Notes: generated by a model not told the origin, from the letters alone. A stretch of DNA of 64,000 bases from Aestuariibius violaceus (GCF_040779325.2 NZ_JBFONT020000012.1:1-64000); one strand, 5' to 3'. Numbered from the stretch's first letter, positions 25,475-34,204 are shown. Program-made: numbers and translations.

Positions 25475-25963
25475 TTAAGGCCTTGCCAGCATCGGCAGTA
25501 TGCGCCCCCATTGCGTTTCTTGAGGCTGCCCTGACGGTTCGAATCCCAGCTTGCTGTAAACTGCAATCGCCCGTTCATTGTCAGGGTGAGGGTCGGTCGC
25601 GATCACCGGCGCACCGCTGTCATAGAGAACGCCCATTCTTGCGCCGATGAAAGCCGTCCCATGCCCAACTCCGATCATCGCGGGATCGCCGATGTACTGA
25701 TCGATCCCCCGCGTGCCCTTTGGAAGATGTGCGAAGTGATGCTCTTCCCACCCGTGGACGGAGTAATCCTGCATGAAGGCAAATGGACTTCCATCAACCA
25801 AGACGATCCAACGCGACACACGAGGATCGTCTAGCTCTTCCTGGTCATACTGTTCGTCTGAATCCCACCATTCGCGGACATGTGGCTGCGCCTGCCATTC
25901 CAACAGCATGGGCATATCGTCCATCGTCACTTTGCGGAAATCGTATTCTCTGGCGGTTGTCAT
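25475..25963 (-). CDS. AAC(6')-like GNAT acetyltransferase
   Basis: A 162-residue GNAT protein whose pattern follows AAC(6')-I aminoglycoside acetyltransferases: MPMLLEWQAQPHVREWWD at the N terminus, RGIDQYIGDPAMIGVGHGTA (the acetyl-CoA loop region), and IATDPHPDNERAIAVYSKLGF. Activity on aminoglycosides is not proven; many chromosomal homologues act on other amines. No integron or cassette recombination site was noticed, but one 108-bp repeat copy lies 34 bases past its end. Confidence 0.82.
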   Translation of the reverse strand: MTTAREYDFRKVTMDDMPMLLEWQAQPHVREWWDSDEQYDQEELDDPRVSRWIVLVDGSPFAFMQDYSVHGWEEHHFAHLPKGTRGIDQYIGDPAMIGVGHGTAFIGARMGVLYDSGAPVIATDPHPDNERAIAVYSKLGFEPSGQPQETQWGRILPMLARP

Positions 25964-26080
25964 TCCGACACTTTAGCACATCGCTTCACGGTAGGTGTGG
26001 GCTCGTCACAGACCTTCCCGCCGTGCAGGATGTGCCAAAACTCGAACGTTATTGTCACCGCCGGGCGTGTGAGGCAATTT

Positions 26081-26971
26081 TCAGCCAATCGCAAAGTGGT
26101 CGATAAAGGCCCGCAATCGATTCAAGCTTTTCAGCTGCTTTGGATAGTACAAATAGAAGCGCGGCCGATCCGGTGTGTGATCGGCCAGGACTTCGACCAG
26201 ATCCCCGGATTCGATCTGTCCCGCTACGCCTGCACGAAGCGACCACCCGATCCCGAGCCCTCGACTGGCCGCATCCACGACCGATCTCAGATCGTTGAAG
26301 ACCAGATTGCCGGTCACTTCCACCTCTGTATCGGCTCCGTCCACAACGAACCGCCAAGGCGCGATCCGCCCTGTGCTGATCTGACGGTATCGGATGCAGT
26401 CGTGATGCAGTAGGTCTGCCGGGGTTTGGGGCGTGCCCCGCCGGGCGAGGTAATCCCCGGCCGCGACGTATGTCGCGGCCTGCGGCGCGGTGAGCGCGAC
26501 TGCGATCATTTCGTCCGCCAGATAGTCTCCCAGCCTGATACCAGCATGAAACCCTCCCGCAACGATGTCTGTCAGTTCTTCATCAACGGACAAGTCCAGT
26601 TCGATCTCGGGGTAGGTGTCCCTGAAGCCCGCAAGCCGGGGGGCGATGATCAATTGCCAGGCGCGGTAGGGGAGAGTGATGCGCAACTGCCCTGATGTGG
26701 TTCCTGCCGCGCTGCGGGTGGCTGTCAAAGCCGCATCAATTTCAGCGAACAAGTTGTGGGTCCGGTCGTGCAACGCGCGGCCTGCGTCAGTTAGCGCCAC
26801 TGATCGCGTGTTCCTGACAAAGAGGGCCGTCCCAAGGCTGTCTTCGAAGGTCTTCAATTGCTGGGATACGGCGGACGGGTTCACGCCGAGGGTATCGGCG
26901 GCTGACCTCAAGGTGCCACTGTCCGCGATGGCCAGAAAAGTTCTGAGGCTATGAAGGTCGGCGCGATTCAT
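26081..26971 (-). CDS. LysR-family transcriptional regulator
   Basis: A 296-residue protein with an N-terminal LysR HTH (LHSLRTFLAIADSGTLRSAADTLGVNPSAVSQQLKTFE, then LFVRNTRSVALTDAGRAL) and an effector-binding domain (YPEIELDLSVDEEL, AASRGLGIGWSLRAG). It is divergent from the DMT exporter at 27069, which it probably controls. A T-N11-A style site and a larger inverted repeat lie in the shared promoter region. Confidence 0.92.
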   Translation of the reverse strand: MNRADLHSLRTFLAIADSGTLRSAADTLGVNPSAVSQQLKTFEDSLGTALFVRNTRSVALTDAGRALHDRTHNLFAEIDAALTATRSAAGTTSGQLRITLPYRAWQLIIAPRLAGFRDTYPEIELDLSVDEELTDIVAGGFHAGIRLGDYLADEMIAVALTAPQAATYVAAGDYLARRGTPQTPADLLHHDCIRYRQISTGRIAPWRFVVDGADTEVEVTGNLVFNDLRSVVDAASRGLGIGWSLRAGVAGQIESGDLVEVLADHTPDRPRFYLYYPKQLKSLNRLRAFIDHFAIG

Positions 26972-26972
26972 T

Positions 26973-27009
26973 GTGTATATTTTCTAACCATATTGCTTAG
27001 ATTATACAC
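26973..27009. promoter_or_regulatory. Inverted repeats in the LysR/DMT divergent promoter
   Basis: GTGTATA (26973-26979) and TATACAC (27003-27009) form an outer inverted repeat. Inside it, TCTAA at 26983-26987 and TTAGA at 26997-27001 form a TCTAA-N9-TTAGA dyad, fitting the T-N11-A LysR box. The site lies beside the LysR start codon and upstream of the DMT gene. Binding is inferred. Confidence 0.55.
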
Positions 27010-27068
27010 CATAGTCACACAAACCAAGTCCCGTATCATTTGTGTCCGTTCAGGAAAGCGCGCACACA

Positions 27069-28013
27069 ATGATCAGTCCGGCAGCCAGCCCGTCCCTCAA
27101 ATCGGGCATACTCACAATCCTGTTGACCGTCTTCGCGATGGCGCTGACAGATGCCTTCGTGAAGTTCGCCAGCGCGGACATGACGCTGTGGCAAATCTAC
27201 GTGTGCCGGTCCTTACTTGCCTTGCCGGTTTTGGTTATGCTCGCCAAAGGTCAGGTCTGGCCCAAAGCCGTAGGCTGGGTCACCCTGCGTAGCTTCGCTT
27301 TGGTGGCGATGTATCTGGCAATCTATGCCGCGATCCCGTTGCTTGATCTGGCGGTCGTCGCCGCATCGCTCTACACTGGTCCGCTCTTCATTGTGCTGCT
27401 GTCGGCGATCTTTCTGAGGGAGACTGTCACGGCGGTCCAATGGGGTGCCGTCGCTCTTGGCTTCCTCGGCGTCCTGTTCGTCGTGCGCCCCAACGGGGCA
27501 GACTTTACCGTTTTGTCCCTCATCCCGGTGATTGCCGCATTTCTCTACGCTGTCGCTGCAGTTCTGACACGGGCCAAATGCGCGCATGAGGCCCCGGCGT
27601 CACTGGCCATAAGCCTGAATCTTGCGCTCATCCTTTTCGGAAGCCTGGCAAGTCTTTGGTTTTGGGCAGCGCCGTCCAGTCATGCGGCCTTCTATCCTTT
27701 CCTGTTCGGGATCTGGTCATCCTTCGACATCAGGACAATCGGCATTCTTTGCATCATGGCTTTGCTAATCGTCGGCGTCAGCCTGGGGTTGGCGAAGGCC
27801 TATCAGTCCCCGCGTCCACAGGTCATTGCGACCTTCGACTATGCCTATCTGATCTTCGCGGCATTCTGGGGCTTCGTATTCTTTCGAGAGGTGCCGGACC
27901 TCTGGACTGTTGCGGGTATCGCGCTCATCATCGTGGCGGGCATTGCGGTTCTCGTCCAGCCACCGAATGCGCGGGCATCCAAGCTGGACAGGTTGCCGGA
28001 TGGCGGGATTTGA
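27069..28013 (+). CDS. DMT-superfamily (EamA) transporter
   Basis: A 314-residue protein with about ten membrane segments and two EamA repeats (VFAMALTDAFVKFASADMTLWQIY; LGLAKAYQSPRPQVIATFDYAYLIFAAFWG). It is paralogous to the DMT protein at 15531, and both are paired with divergent LysR genes. The ATG at 27069 follows AGGAAAG; the GTG at 27042 is less likely. Probably a metabolite exporter. The MOSC gene starts 10 bases after its stop. Confidence 0.9.
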   Translation: MISPAASPSLKSGILTILLTVFAMALTDAFVKFASADMTLWQIYVCRSLLALPVLVMLAKGQVWPKAVGWVTLRSFALVAMYLAIYAAIPLLDLAVVAASLYTGPLFIVLLSAIFLRETVTAVQWGAVALGFLGVLFVVRPNGADFTVLSLIPVIAAFLYAVAAVLTRAKCAHEAPASLAISLNLALILFGSLASLWFWAAPSSHAAFYPFLFGIWSSFDIRTIGILCIMALLIVGVSLGLAKAYQSPRPQVIATFDYAYLIFAAFWGFVFFREVPDLWTVAGIALIIVAGIAVLVQPPNARASKLDRLPDGGI

Positions 28014-28023
28014 GGAGAATTCA

Positions 28024-28485
28024 ATGTGGCAAGGAACGCTGCTCAGCATCCACACCGCTGTGGAAGGCCGTGCACCGATGGTAGCCCATGACAGCATCAA
28101 ACTGATCGAAGGGCTCGGCCTCGAAGGAGATCACTACGCGACGGGCAAGGGCAAGTATTCGGAGTTTCCGGATATCCGCGAAGTCACTTTGATCGAGAAC
28201 GAAACCCTTGTCGCATTGGAACGCGACCATGGGGTGACGCTTCATGCGGATGAGCACAGGCGGAACCTGACGGTTTCCGGTGTTCCCTTGAACCACCTCG
28301 TCGGACAGCGCTTTCATGTCGGCGACAGTCTATTGCTGGGAGGCCGTTTGAACACGCCCTGCCGATACCTCGATCTGGTAGCGGACAAGAAAGTCTGTGA
28401 TCTGCTGCACCACCAGTCTGGCTTGAATTGCTCAATCGTTCGTGGCGGCAGTATCTCGGTTGAAGATATCATTCGACCTGATTGA
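28024..28485 (+). CDS. MOSC domain protein
   Basis: A 153-residue single MOSC domain: EGLGLEGDHYATGKG, the VTLIENETL segment, RRNLTVSGVPLNHLVGQRF and the conserved Cys113 in NTPCRYLDL. MOSC domains are related to the sulfur-carrying end of molybdenum cofactor sulfurases and to YiiM/YuaD-type N-hydroxylated-compound enzymes. The start was set at 28024 because GAGGAG lies just upstream; the frame extends further back without a domain. It is probably co-transcribed with the DMT gene. Confidence 0.87.
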   Translation: MWQGTLLSIHTAVEGRAPMVAHDSIKLIEGLGLEGDHYATGKGKYSEFPDIREVTLIENETLVALERDHGVTLHADEHRRNLTVSGVPLNHLVGQRFHVGDSLLLGGRLNTPCRYLDLVADKKVCDLLHHQSGLNCSIVRGGSISVEDIIRPD

Positions 28486-28560
28486 CCGGGGTGCGGGACG
28501 AAGTTGCCTTTCGCTGCATTCGCCCGAGTGTCGGTTTCCATGCAGTCTGACCGATTGCAC
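28486..28560. repeat. Short dispersed-repeat copy
   Basis: Contains GTGCGGGACGAAGTTGCC followed by TTTCGCTGCATTCGCCCGAG. It resembles the tail of the 108-bp unit (GGGACGAAGTTGCC at 13797). It fills most of the gap between the MOSC and YddG-like genes. Confidence 0.5.
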
Positions 28561-28612
28561 AATTTCTCTTCAGGCTGCATCGTTCTGAAAACTGTGACAG
28601 GATATCACTAAT

Positions 28613-29539
28613 ATGCAGATCGACGGCACGCTAACTGCCACGCACCAACGCGGGTTTGGCCAGTTCAAAGTGTGGGCGCGTTCGACCTTCTCCGGTGGGC
28701 CTAAGGCCAGGACATACGCCCTTGTCGGCGGAGCCGTGGTGCTTTGGGCGAGCTGGCCTGCGCTCGCCACAGTCGCCTATCCGGCACCTCCTTTACTGGT
28801 TCTCGGCGCATCGGCATTGATTGGCTTTCTTTTTTCATTTGTGCTGGCTACTAAGCAGAGGGCGCTCACCTCCTTCGCGACTGTACCATTCAAAACGCTG
28901 GCATTCGTAGCAATCGGTCTGATGGGCAACAATGCATTCTATCTGGCGGCAATCGCCCGGATCGGCCCTGCGGAGGCCAACGTGGTGCACTATCTTTGGC
29001 CAGTCTTTCTCGTCGGGCTGGCGTCTGCTTTGCACCGGCGCGCACCGACCTTGCTTCAGACTTTAGGTATCGCCTGCGGATTTATGGGTGTTGCTGTGGC
29101 ATTGTCTCCGCAGATGGGCGGTGGCCTTGATCTGATCGGTGTGCTCCTTGGTGCATGTGGTGCGCTTACGTTTGCAATCTATTCGGTGGGCCGCTCACTC
29201 GCACAAGTCGAAACGAATGTCGTCGGCCCCTCACTCGGGCTGGCCAGTATTGCCGCGCTAGCTGCGCATTTCATTCTTGAACCGGCCTATTGGCCGACCA
29301 ATGGTCAATGGCTTGCTATCGTTCTGATGGGAATTGGCCCATTCACCGTTGCGAATATCTTCTGGGACAAGGCCACGCGGGAAGGCTCTGCCGCAACCAT
29401 CTCTAGCTTGGCGTTTCTGACGCCATTGGTTGCCATGATGTTGCTTGCCACATTCGGCCTCGGTGTTGTGACCGTCGCAACGCTCATTGGGGCTCTCTTT
29501 GCAATCGCCGGAGCAGTGTTAAGCTCAGGCTCAAAATAG
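28613..29539 (+). CDS. EamA-family exporter (YddG-like aromatic amino acid exporter)
   Basis: A 308-residue protein with about ten membrane segments. The first segment reads YALVGGAVVLWASWPALATVA, followed by LIGFLFSFVLATKQ, then MGNNAFYLAAIARIGPAEANVVHYLWPVF, the pattern seen in YddG-type exporters of aromatic amino acids. The second repeat includes VANIFWDKATREGSAATISSLAFLTPL. Cargo is inferred only. It is followed after 17 bases by a LysE exporter on the same strand. Confidence 0.87.
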   Translation: MQIDGTLTATHQRGFGQFKVWARSTFSGGPKARTYALVGGAVVLWASWPALATVAYPAPPLLVLGASALIGFLFSFVLATKQRALTSFATVPFKTLAFVAIGLMGNNAFYLAAIARIGPAEANVVHYLWPVFLVGLASALHRRAPTLLQTLGIACGFMGVAVALSPQMGGGLDLIGVLLGACGALTFAIYSVGRSLAQVETNVVGPSLGLASIAALAAHFILEPAYWPTNGQWLAIVLMGIGPFTVANIFWDKATREGSAATISSLAFLTPLVAMMLLATFGLGVVTVATLIGALFAIAGAVLSSGSK

Positions 29540-29556
29540 CATTGTGAGAGAAGACT

Positions 29557-30177
29557 ATGGAGTTTCTACCTATCATTGCCGCGATTCTGTTTGTTGACTT
29601 TCTCGCACTCATCAGCCCAGGCCCGAATTTCGTGCTGACATCCTCCGCAGCGGTGTCCAAATCGCGCCGTCATGCCGTCTGGACCGCTTGCGGCATTGCA
29701 ATGGGGTCACTTGCGTGGGCCGGGGCGGCGGCGCTTGGCATTGCCTCGGTGTTTGAAGCGTTGCCGATGCTAGGTTTCGTGCTGAAAGTTCTGGGCATCG
29801 CATATCTGATCTACTTGGGTATCAAGCTCTTGCGCTCCAAAGGCTTTCAGCCAAACGCAAACCAGACAACTGATACCACAAGCGGAGCGCGCGGGTTCTG
29901 GCGCGGATTACTTGTTAATATGACCAATCCGAAATCCGCCGCTTATTATGCCAGTGTGTTTGCCGCGTTTCTCACGCCAGACATGCCGATTTGGGTCTTG
30001 GTTCTGCTCGTCGCAGCTATCGCAGCTATGTCGCTCTCGTGGCACGTCTTGATCGCTATTAGCTTCTCAGCATCGCGTGTTCAGACCCGATACATGTCGG
30101 TTTCAAAGTATGTTGATCAGCTTTGCGGCGGCGTTTTGTTTTTCCTTGGTCTACGTCTGGCGTGGGATAGCAGATAA
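29557..30177 (+). CDS. LysE/RhtB-family exporter
   Basis: A 206-residue protein with six membrane segments, starting with ALISPGPNFVLTSSAAVSKSRR, then AYLIYLGIKLLRSKGF and GLLVNMTNPKSAAYYASVFAAF (N-P-K). It forms an export pair with the YddG-like gene. A small hairpin (CTGCG-GGAT-CGCAG, 30178-30191) follows the stop. Confidence 0.9.
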   Translation: MEFLPIIAAILFVDFLALISPGPNFVLTSSAAVSKSRRHAVWTACGIAMGSLAWAGAAALGIASVFEALPMLGFVLKVLGIAYLIYLGIKLLRSKGFQPNANQTTDTTSGARGFWRGLLVNMTNPKSAAYYASVFAAFLTPDMPIWVLVLLVAAIAAMSLSWHVLIAISFSASRVQTRYMSVSKYVDQLCGGVLFFLGLRLAWDSR

Positions 30178-30191
30178 CTGCGGGATCGCAG

Positions 30192-30554
30192 AAGCAGCCA
30201 TCTGTGCATCTCGCAGCATTGGTTGGAATGGGCTCATTTCGGACCTCCGGTAGGTTGCGGCATGTAGTCAATCCAGCAACCAAGGTCAGGCGCTCGCGGC
30301 CCACTTTGCTAGGTGCTGCACTGCGCCTTGACGACCGGAATAGCGCGCTTTGCAGTCATTTTCTTGGGCAAGTACTTTGCCGACCCTGTGGGTTCCGCAC
30401 GAAGTATCTGCACGCACTCAGTCAAGTGCTATCCAACTTCCTTAGAAGTCTCCCAACCGTCTCTTGTGCAGCATCGAAGGCAGCGAACCGGCGAGCGTAG
30501 GCCTGCGGTTGGGAAACCTGCTTGATGTTTCCCGCGCGCCCTGAAACCATGATC
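30192..30554. other. Gap upstream of the TPP riboswitch
   Basis: After the LysE stop, 30192-30250 carries weak traces of the repeat family (GAAGCAGCCATCTGTGCATC, CGCAGCATTGG). From there to 30554 no gene was seen; the promoter for the ykoFEDC message should lie in the last 100 bases, but no clear -35/-10 pair stands out. Confidence 0.4.
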
Positions 30555-30650
30555 TTACACAGGGGTGCTCCGTAGTGCCGGGGCTGAGATGCAGGGCGCA
30601 AGTCCTCGATCCCTTGAGCTGATCTGGGTAATGCCAGCGGAGCGAGGTGA
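30555..30650 (+). ncRNA. TPP riboswitch (THI element)
   Basis: The conserved THI-box blocks occur in order: ACAGGGGTGCTCC (about 30559), GGGGCTGAGATGC (about 30580), GATCCCTTGAGCTGATCT and GGGTAATGCCAGCGGAGCGA. The 3' end (GAGCGAGG) is also the ribosome-binding sequence of the YkoF gene, so binding of thiamine diphosphate would hide the site and block translation. This places ykoFEDC under thiamine control. Confidence 0.93.
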
Positions 30651-30652
30651 AC

Positions 30653-31261
30653 ATGTTCTCAGGGGCACAAGTCTCATTGTATCCGATGTCGGACGATTTC
30701 GTCGGCATCATTCTCAACGCAATCGAAGCTCTTGATCCGTGGCGCGATCAGCTGCGGCTGGAGACCGATTCTCTGTCGACGCTCATCGTGGGGCCGCCGG
30801 AGGTTCTCTTTCCGGCAATGCGCGATCTGTTTTGTGCCACAGCGCGGTCCGGCATCCACACCACGATGCATGCCACGGTGTCCCGCGGATGTCCGGGTGA
30901 GCCTGACGATCCGATTTGCACACCGGTTGCGGGGGGACCGCGCGGTATGAGTCTGGCGGATCTCGTGGCGGCAGGTCGTGACAGGGTCGCTGCCGCACCG
31001 ATCCTGGAGCTGGACATTGCCGCCCAGTTTTCGCTCTACCCGCTCGGCATTGGGCATCACATGGACGAAATCTACGGGTGCATTGAGTTTCTGAAAAACT
31101 CCGGGACGTATGATCGCTCCAAGAACTTCTGCACCGCGCTGCGCGGCGATGCGGGTCCTGTCTTCGAAACCCTGGGCCAGGCCTTCACTGGCTTCGGCTT
31201 TGACACGGGCCATCTCGCCATGGACGTGACGGTATCAGCCAACTCGCCGAGCGACCGCTGA
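30653..31261 (+). CDS. ykoF: YkoF thiamine/HMP-binding protein
   Basis: A 202-residue protein made of two similar YkoF domains: AQVSLYPMSDDFVGIILNAI at the start, and AAQFSLYPLGIGHHMDEIYG in the second half (about residue 124). YkoF binds thiamine and hydroxymethylpyrimidine in the cytoplasm and is encoded with the YkoEDC transporter. The ATG at 30653 follows GCGAGG; a GTG at 30647 in the same frame is an alternative. It is the first gene after the riboswitch. Confidence 0.92.
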   Translation: MFSGAQVSLYPMSDDFVGIILNAIEALDPWRDQLRLETDSLSTLIVGPPEVLFPAMRDLFCATARSGIHTTMHATVSRGCPGEPDDPICTPVAGGPRGMSLADLVAAGRDRVAAAPILELDIAAQFSLYPLGIGHHMDEIYGCIEFLKNSGTYDRSKNFCTALRGDAGPVFETLGQAFTGFGFDTGHLAMDVTVSANSPSDR

Positions 31262-31321
31262 TCGATTGGTCGCGCTAGGAGGTGACCAATCCCCTCAATC
31301 CAATTCGTACAGGAGGCTGTT

Positions 31322-31906
31322 ATGCCCAATCGATCCGCCTGGACTCTTCGCGAGACTCTCATCATCTCGGTGCTTGGGGCCGTTTTCGGCGTGCTTTATC
31401 TGGGCTGGGTCCAAGTTTGGCTTGTGCTGCAAGCAATCTTCGGAGCAGTGACAATGGACGTTGTGATGGGCTTCTGGTTCATCGTTTCGATCATCGCAGC
31501 AGCGATCATTCGCAAACCGGGCGCAGCACTTGTCTCGGAGGTCATGGCGGCCGCCGTACAGGTGCTGCTTGGCAGTCCGGCGGGGCTTTTGCTGCTGCTC
31601 ACCGGGCTGGTGCAGGGTGCGGGCGCTGAAGCCGTCTTTGCCGCAACCCGCTGGCGGCGGTACTCGCTGCCAGTTCTTATGGCGGCGGGGATGGGCGCGG
31701 CCGTGTTCTCCTTCGCTTACACATGGATCCGGTTCGACTACGGCAGTCTGGCGCCGGGACTTCTTGTCGTGATGTTCGCACTGCGGCTAGCCTCCGGCGC
31801 GTTGCTGGCCGGGCTACTGGGGCATTACATCGTCAAGGCGCTCTATCGCACAGGCGTCCTGTCCGGACTTGCGATTGACCGAGACGCCCGCGCTGCCCGT
31901 GCCTGA
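31322..31906 (+). CDS. ykoE: YkoE, substrate-binding membrane component of thiamine-precursor ECF transporter
   Basis: A 194-residue protein with five or six hydrophobic segments: TLIISVLGAVFGVLYLGWV, MDVVMGFWFIVSIIAAAII, QVLLGSPAGLLLLLTGLVQGAGAE and others. The sequence and gene order match YkoE, the S component (substrate-binding membrane protein) of the HMP/thiamine ECF-type importer. YkoD overlaps its 3' end. Confidence 0.92.
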   Translation: MPNRSAWTLRETLIISVLGAVFGVLYLGWVQVWLVLQAIFGAVTMDVVMGFWFIVSIIAAAIIRKPGAALVSEVMAAAVQVLLGSPAGLLLLLTGLVQGAGAEAVFAATRWRRYSLPVLMAAGMGAAVFSFAYTWIRFDYGSLAPGLLVVMFALRLASGALLAGLLGHYIVKALYRTGVLSGLAIDRDARAARA

Positions 31907-33470
31907 TGCGCTGTCCTACGACCGCGTTACGCTGCGCCATGACGGGGCGATCTCTGATGCAGTCGGTCCAGTGTCATTTGCCGTGGAGCGAGGTGAACGG
32001 GTTCTGTTGCTCGGAGCATCTGGCGCGGGCAAGTCTACGCTGCTGCACGCCGCAACCGGGCTGTTTCCGCGCGCAATACCCGGCACGCGGACGGGCGAGC
32101 TCCTACTTGACGGGTGCCCCGTCGATAGTCGTGCACCAGCGGATTGGGCCGATACCTGCGGCCACCTGTTTCAAGATGCCGCGCTGACATTGGCCGGTTT
32201 CACCGTGCGCGATGAGATCGCCTTCGCGCCGGAGAACCAGGCTGTCGGTTCGGATCGCATTCCGGGGATCGTCGCCGACAGTATGATCCGTGCGGGCATT
32301 CCGCAAATCTGGGCGAACCGGCGCATCACGACGCTCTCGGGGGGAGAGCGGCAGATGGTGGCATTAGCGGCACTTCTCGCGCAGGGCGCGCCGGTTACGC
32401 TCGCCGACGAACCTGCGGCCAGTATCGCGCCGATGGTCGCTCGGCGCATGGCTGATCTCTTGCTGGCGCCGGGCAGCACCACAATAGTCGTGGAACACAA
32501 GCCGGGTCCGATCCTGGACCGGATCGACCGCTGTGTGGCTTTGGGCCAGGGCGGGCGTGTGATTGCCGAAGGCGCGCCGCGCGATATGTTGCGAAACCAC
32601 GGGGTCGCATTGGCCCAGGCGGGCATTGCACTACCGCTTGCCACGCGCCTGTATCTGGCCGCGCCCGACTTGATCGATCCTCACATGACCTTGCAGGACG
32701 CCCTGGCCCGCTTCCCATCCGCTCAAGCCCGCAGGTTGCGCGACGCGGTCTTGCCGACGCCGATCCTGACTGGAGAGATCCTTGCCACGCTGGAGGGGGC
32801 CGATTGTGCCCCGCCCTTCGGACCTGTTGTGCTGCGCGACGTGTCGCTGTCCCTGCGGGCGGGTGAGGTCCTTGCCATTCTCGGACCAAACGGCGCGGGC
32901 AAATCCACGCTGGCCGCCTGCCTGTCGGGCTTGATACCGCCCCGCGCAGGTCGACGCACGGGGGTACCGGGTGCGGTGGCCTTTCAGAACCCTGAAGCGC
33001 ATTTCAACCAGGGATCGGTGCGTGCGGAGATCGAGGGGCTGGGCCATGCGTCGGAGCGCGTGGCCCAGATCCTTGACCTTTGGGGCCTGGAGCAGGTTGC
33101 CGAACAGCACCCGTTTACCTTGTCGCAGGGCCAGAAACGCCGCTTGTCACTTGCGCTCCTTGCCGAAACCGACAGATGGCCGGTACTTATCCTCGACGAA
33201 CCAACGGCTGGTCTCGACGGCGCAGCGGAAGCCGCGCTCGGCCAGCGGATCAGGGCGCTTGCGCATGAGGGTCATGGCATCGCGGTGATCACCCATGACA
33301 TGGATTTCGCCGTGTCGGTCGCCGACCGCGCTTTGCTCCTGAACCGGGGCGCCGTGCAATTCGACGGCGCTTGCCCCGAGTTGATGCGCGACACGGCGCT
33401 GCTGGCGGGTGCGGGGCTACTGCCGCCGGAATCCGCGCTCATCCTGAACTGGCTGGAGACAGCATGCTGA
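31869..33470 (+). CDS. ykoD: YkoD, double ATPase of thiamine-precursor ECF transporter
   Basis: A 533-residue protein with two ABC ATPase domains. Domain 1 has Walker A GASGAGKST (about residues 49-57) and signature LSGGERQMVALAALL; domain 2 has Walker A GPNGAGKST (about 340), LSQGQKRRLSLALL and Walker B VLILDEPTAGLDG. It energises uptake through YkoE and YkoC. The listed TTG start overlaps the end of ykoE by 38 bases; a GTG at 31899 overlapping by 8 is a plausible alternative. Confidence 0.92.
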   Translation: MRLTETPALPVPDALSYDRVTLRHDGAISDAVGPVSFAVERGERVLLLGASGAGKSTLLHAATGLFPRAIPGTRTGELLLDGCPVDSRAPADWADTCGHLFQDAALTLAGFTVRDEIAFAPENQAVGSDRIPGIVADSMIRAGIPQIWANRRITTLSGGERQMVALAALLAQGAPVTLADEPAASIAPMVARRMADLLLAPGSTTIVVEHKPGPILDRIDRCVALGQGGRVIAEGAPRDMLRNHGVALAQAGIALPLATRLYLAAPDLIDPHMTLQDALARFPSAQARRLRDAVLPTPILTGEILATLEGADCAPPFGPVVLRDVSLSLRAGEVLAILGPNGAGKSTLAACLSGLIPPRAGRRTGVPGAVAFQNPEAHFNQGSVRAEIEGLGHASERVAQILDLWGLEQVAEQHPFTLSQGQKRRLSLALLAETDRWPVLILDEPTAGLDGAAEAALGQRIRALAHEGHGIAVITHDMDFAVSVADRALLLNRGAVQFDGACPELMRDTALLAGAGLLPPESALILNWLETAC

Positions 33471-34204
33471 AAAGCGCACACCCGCTGCCGAAGCTCGCGC
33501 TTTGCCTTGCATGGATCGTCGCTTCGTTGATCGTTTTCCGCCTGTCCTTCCAGATCGCGCTGTTCGCCGCGGCCACGCTCCTGCTGCTGTTTGACGCGCG
33601 TATCCCGTTGCCGCGGTTGCTGTTCCTGATGGTGCCCTTTGCGCTGTTCGGCTTCGGCTTTTTCACGACCTCGGTCCTGTTCCGCGCCGAGTCGGGTTTC
33701 GCGGTTCAGATGGCGCAGGAGCAAAGTGGCGCGACAGACGTGGCTCCTGGGCTCGTGCTCTTCTTTCGTGTAATGGCCTGCGGTATGACCTCGGCCGTCT
33801 TCGCCCTGACGACCGACCCCGGACAGTTCGTGCGCGCCTTGATGCAATATTTGCGACTGCCCACGTCAATGGTGTTTGCCCTGATGCAGGCTATGCATAT
33901 GGTACCTGATCTTCGCGCCGAGATGCTGCAACTGCGCATGGCGCGCGCGATCCGGTTGGGTCGGCCACTGCGGCGCTTTCCGAACCCTGGAGAAGCGCTG
34001 TCCTTGGCGATCCCTCTTCTGGCTTATGCGATCCGCCGCGCCACCCGCGCCGCGTTGTCTTTCGAGGCGCGGGGGCTGCAGCCGGGCCGGGCCCGTACAA
34101 ACCTGCCTCAACCATCAATCAGGCGAACCGACTGGGCCTTATTCTTCTTCGGGTTTGGTGTTCTCATCGCAACGTCTACGATCATACTCATGCCAGCTGG
34201 ATGA
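33464..34204 (+). CDS. ykoC: YkoC, T component of thiamine-precursor ECF transporter
   Basis: A 246-residue membrane protein with five or six segments and the two Ala-Arg-type coupling motifs of T components: LRMARAIRLGRPLRR and a C-terminal SFEARGLQPGRAR (A-R-G). It connects YkoE to the YkoD ATPases. The ATG overlaps the YkoD stop region (ATGCTGA). It is the last gene of ykoFEDC and is convergent with the sigma factor gene. Confidence 0.92.
   Translation: MLKSAHPLPKLALCLAWIVASLIVFRLSFQIALFAAATLLLLFDARIPLPRLLFLMVPFALFGFGFFTTSVLFRAESGFAVQMAQEQSGATDVAPGLVLFFRVMACGMTSAVFALTTDPGQFVRALMQYLRLPTSMVFALMQAMHMVPDLRAEMLQLRMARAIRLGRPLRRFPNPGEALSLAIPLLAYAIRRATRAALSFEARGLQPGRARTNLPQPSIRRTDWALFFFGFGVLIATSTIILMPAG

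Noticed and set aside
31282..31629. Long alternative-frame ORFs inside high-GC genes, for example within ykoE, the E1 genes and the ABC genes
   Set aside because: They overlap genes with clear domains, have Arg/Pro/Ala-rich low-complexity translation, and show no motif; they are shadows of GC-rich coding sequence.
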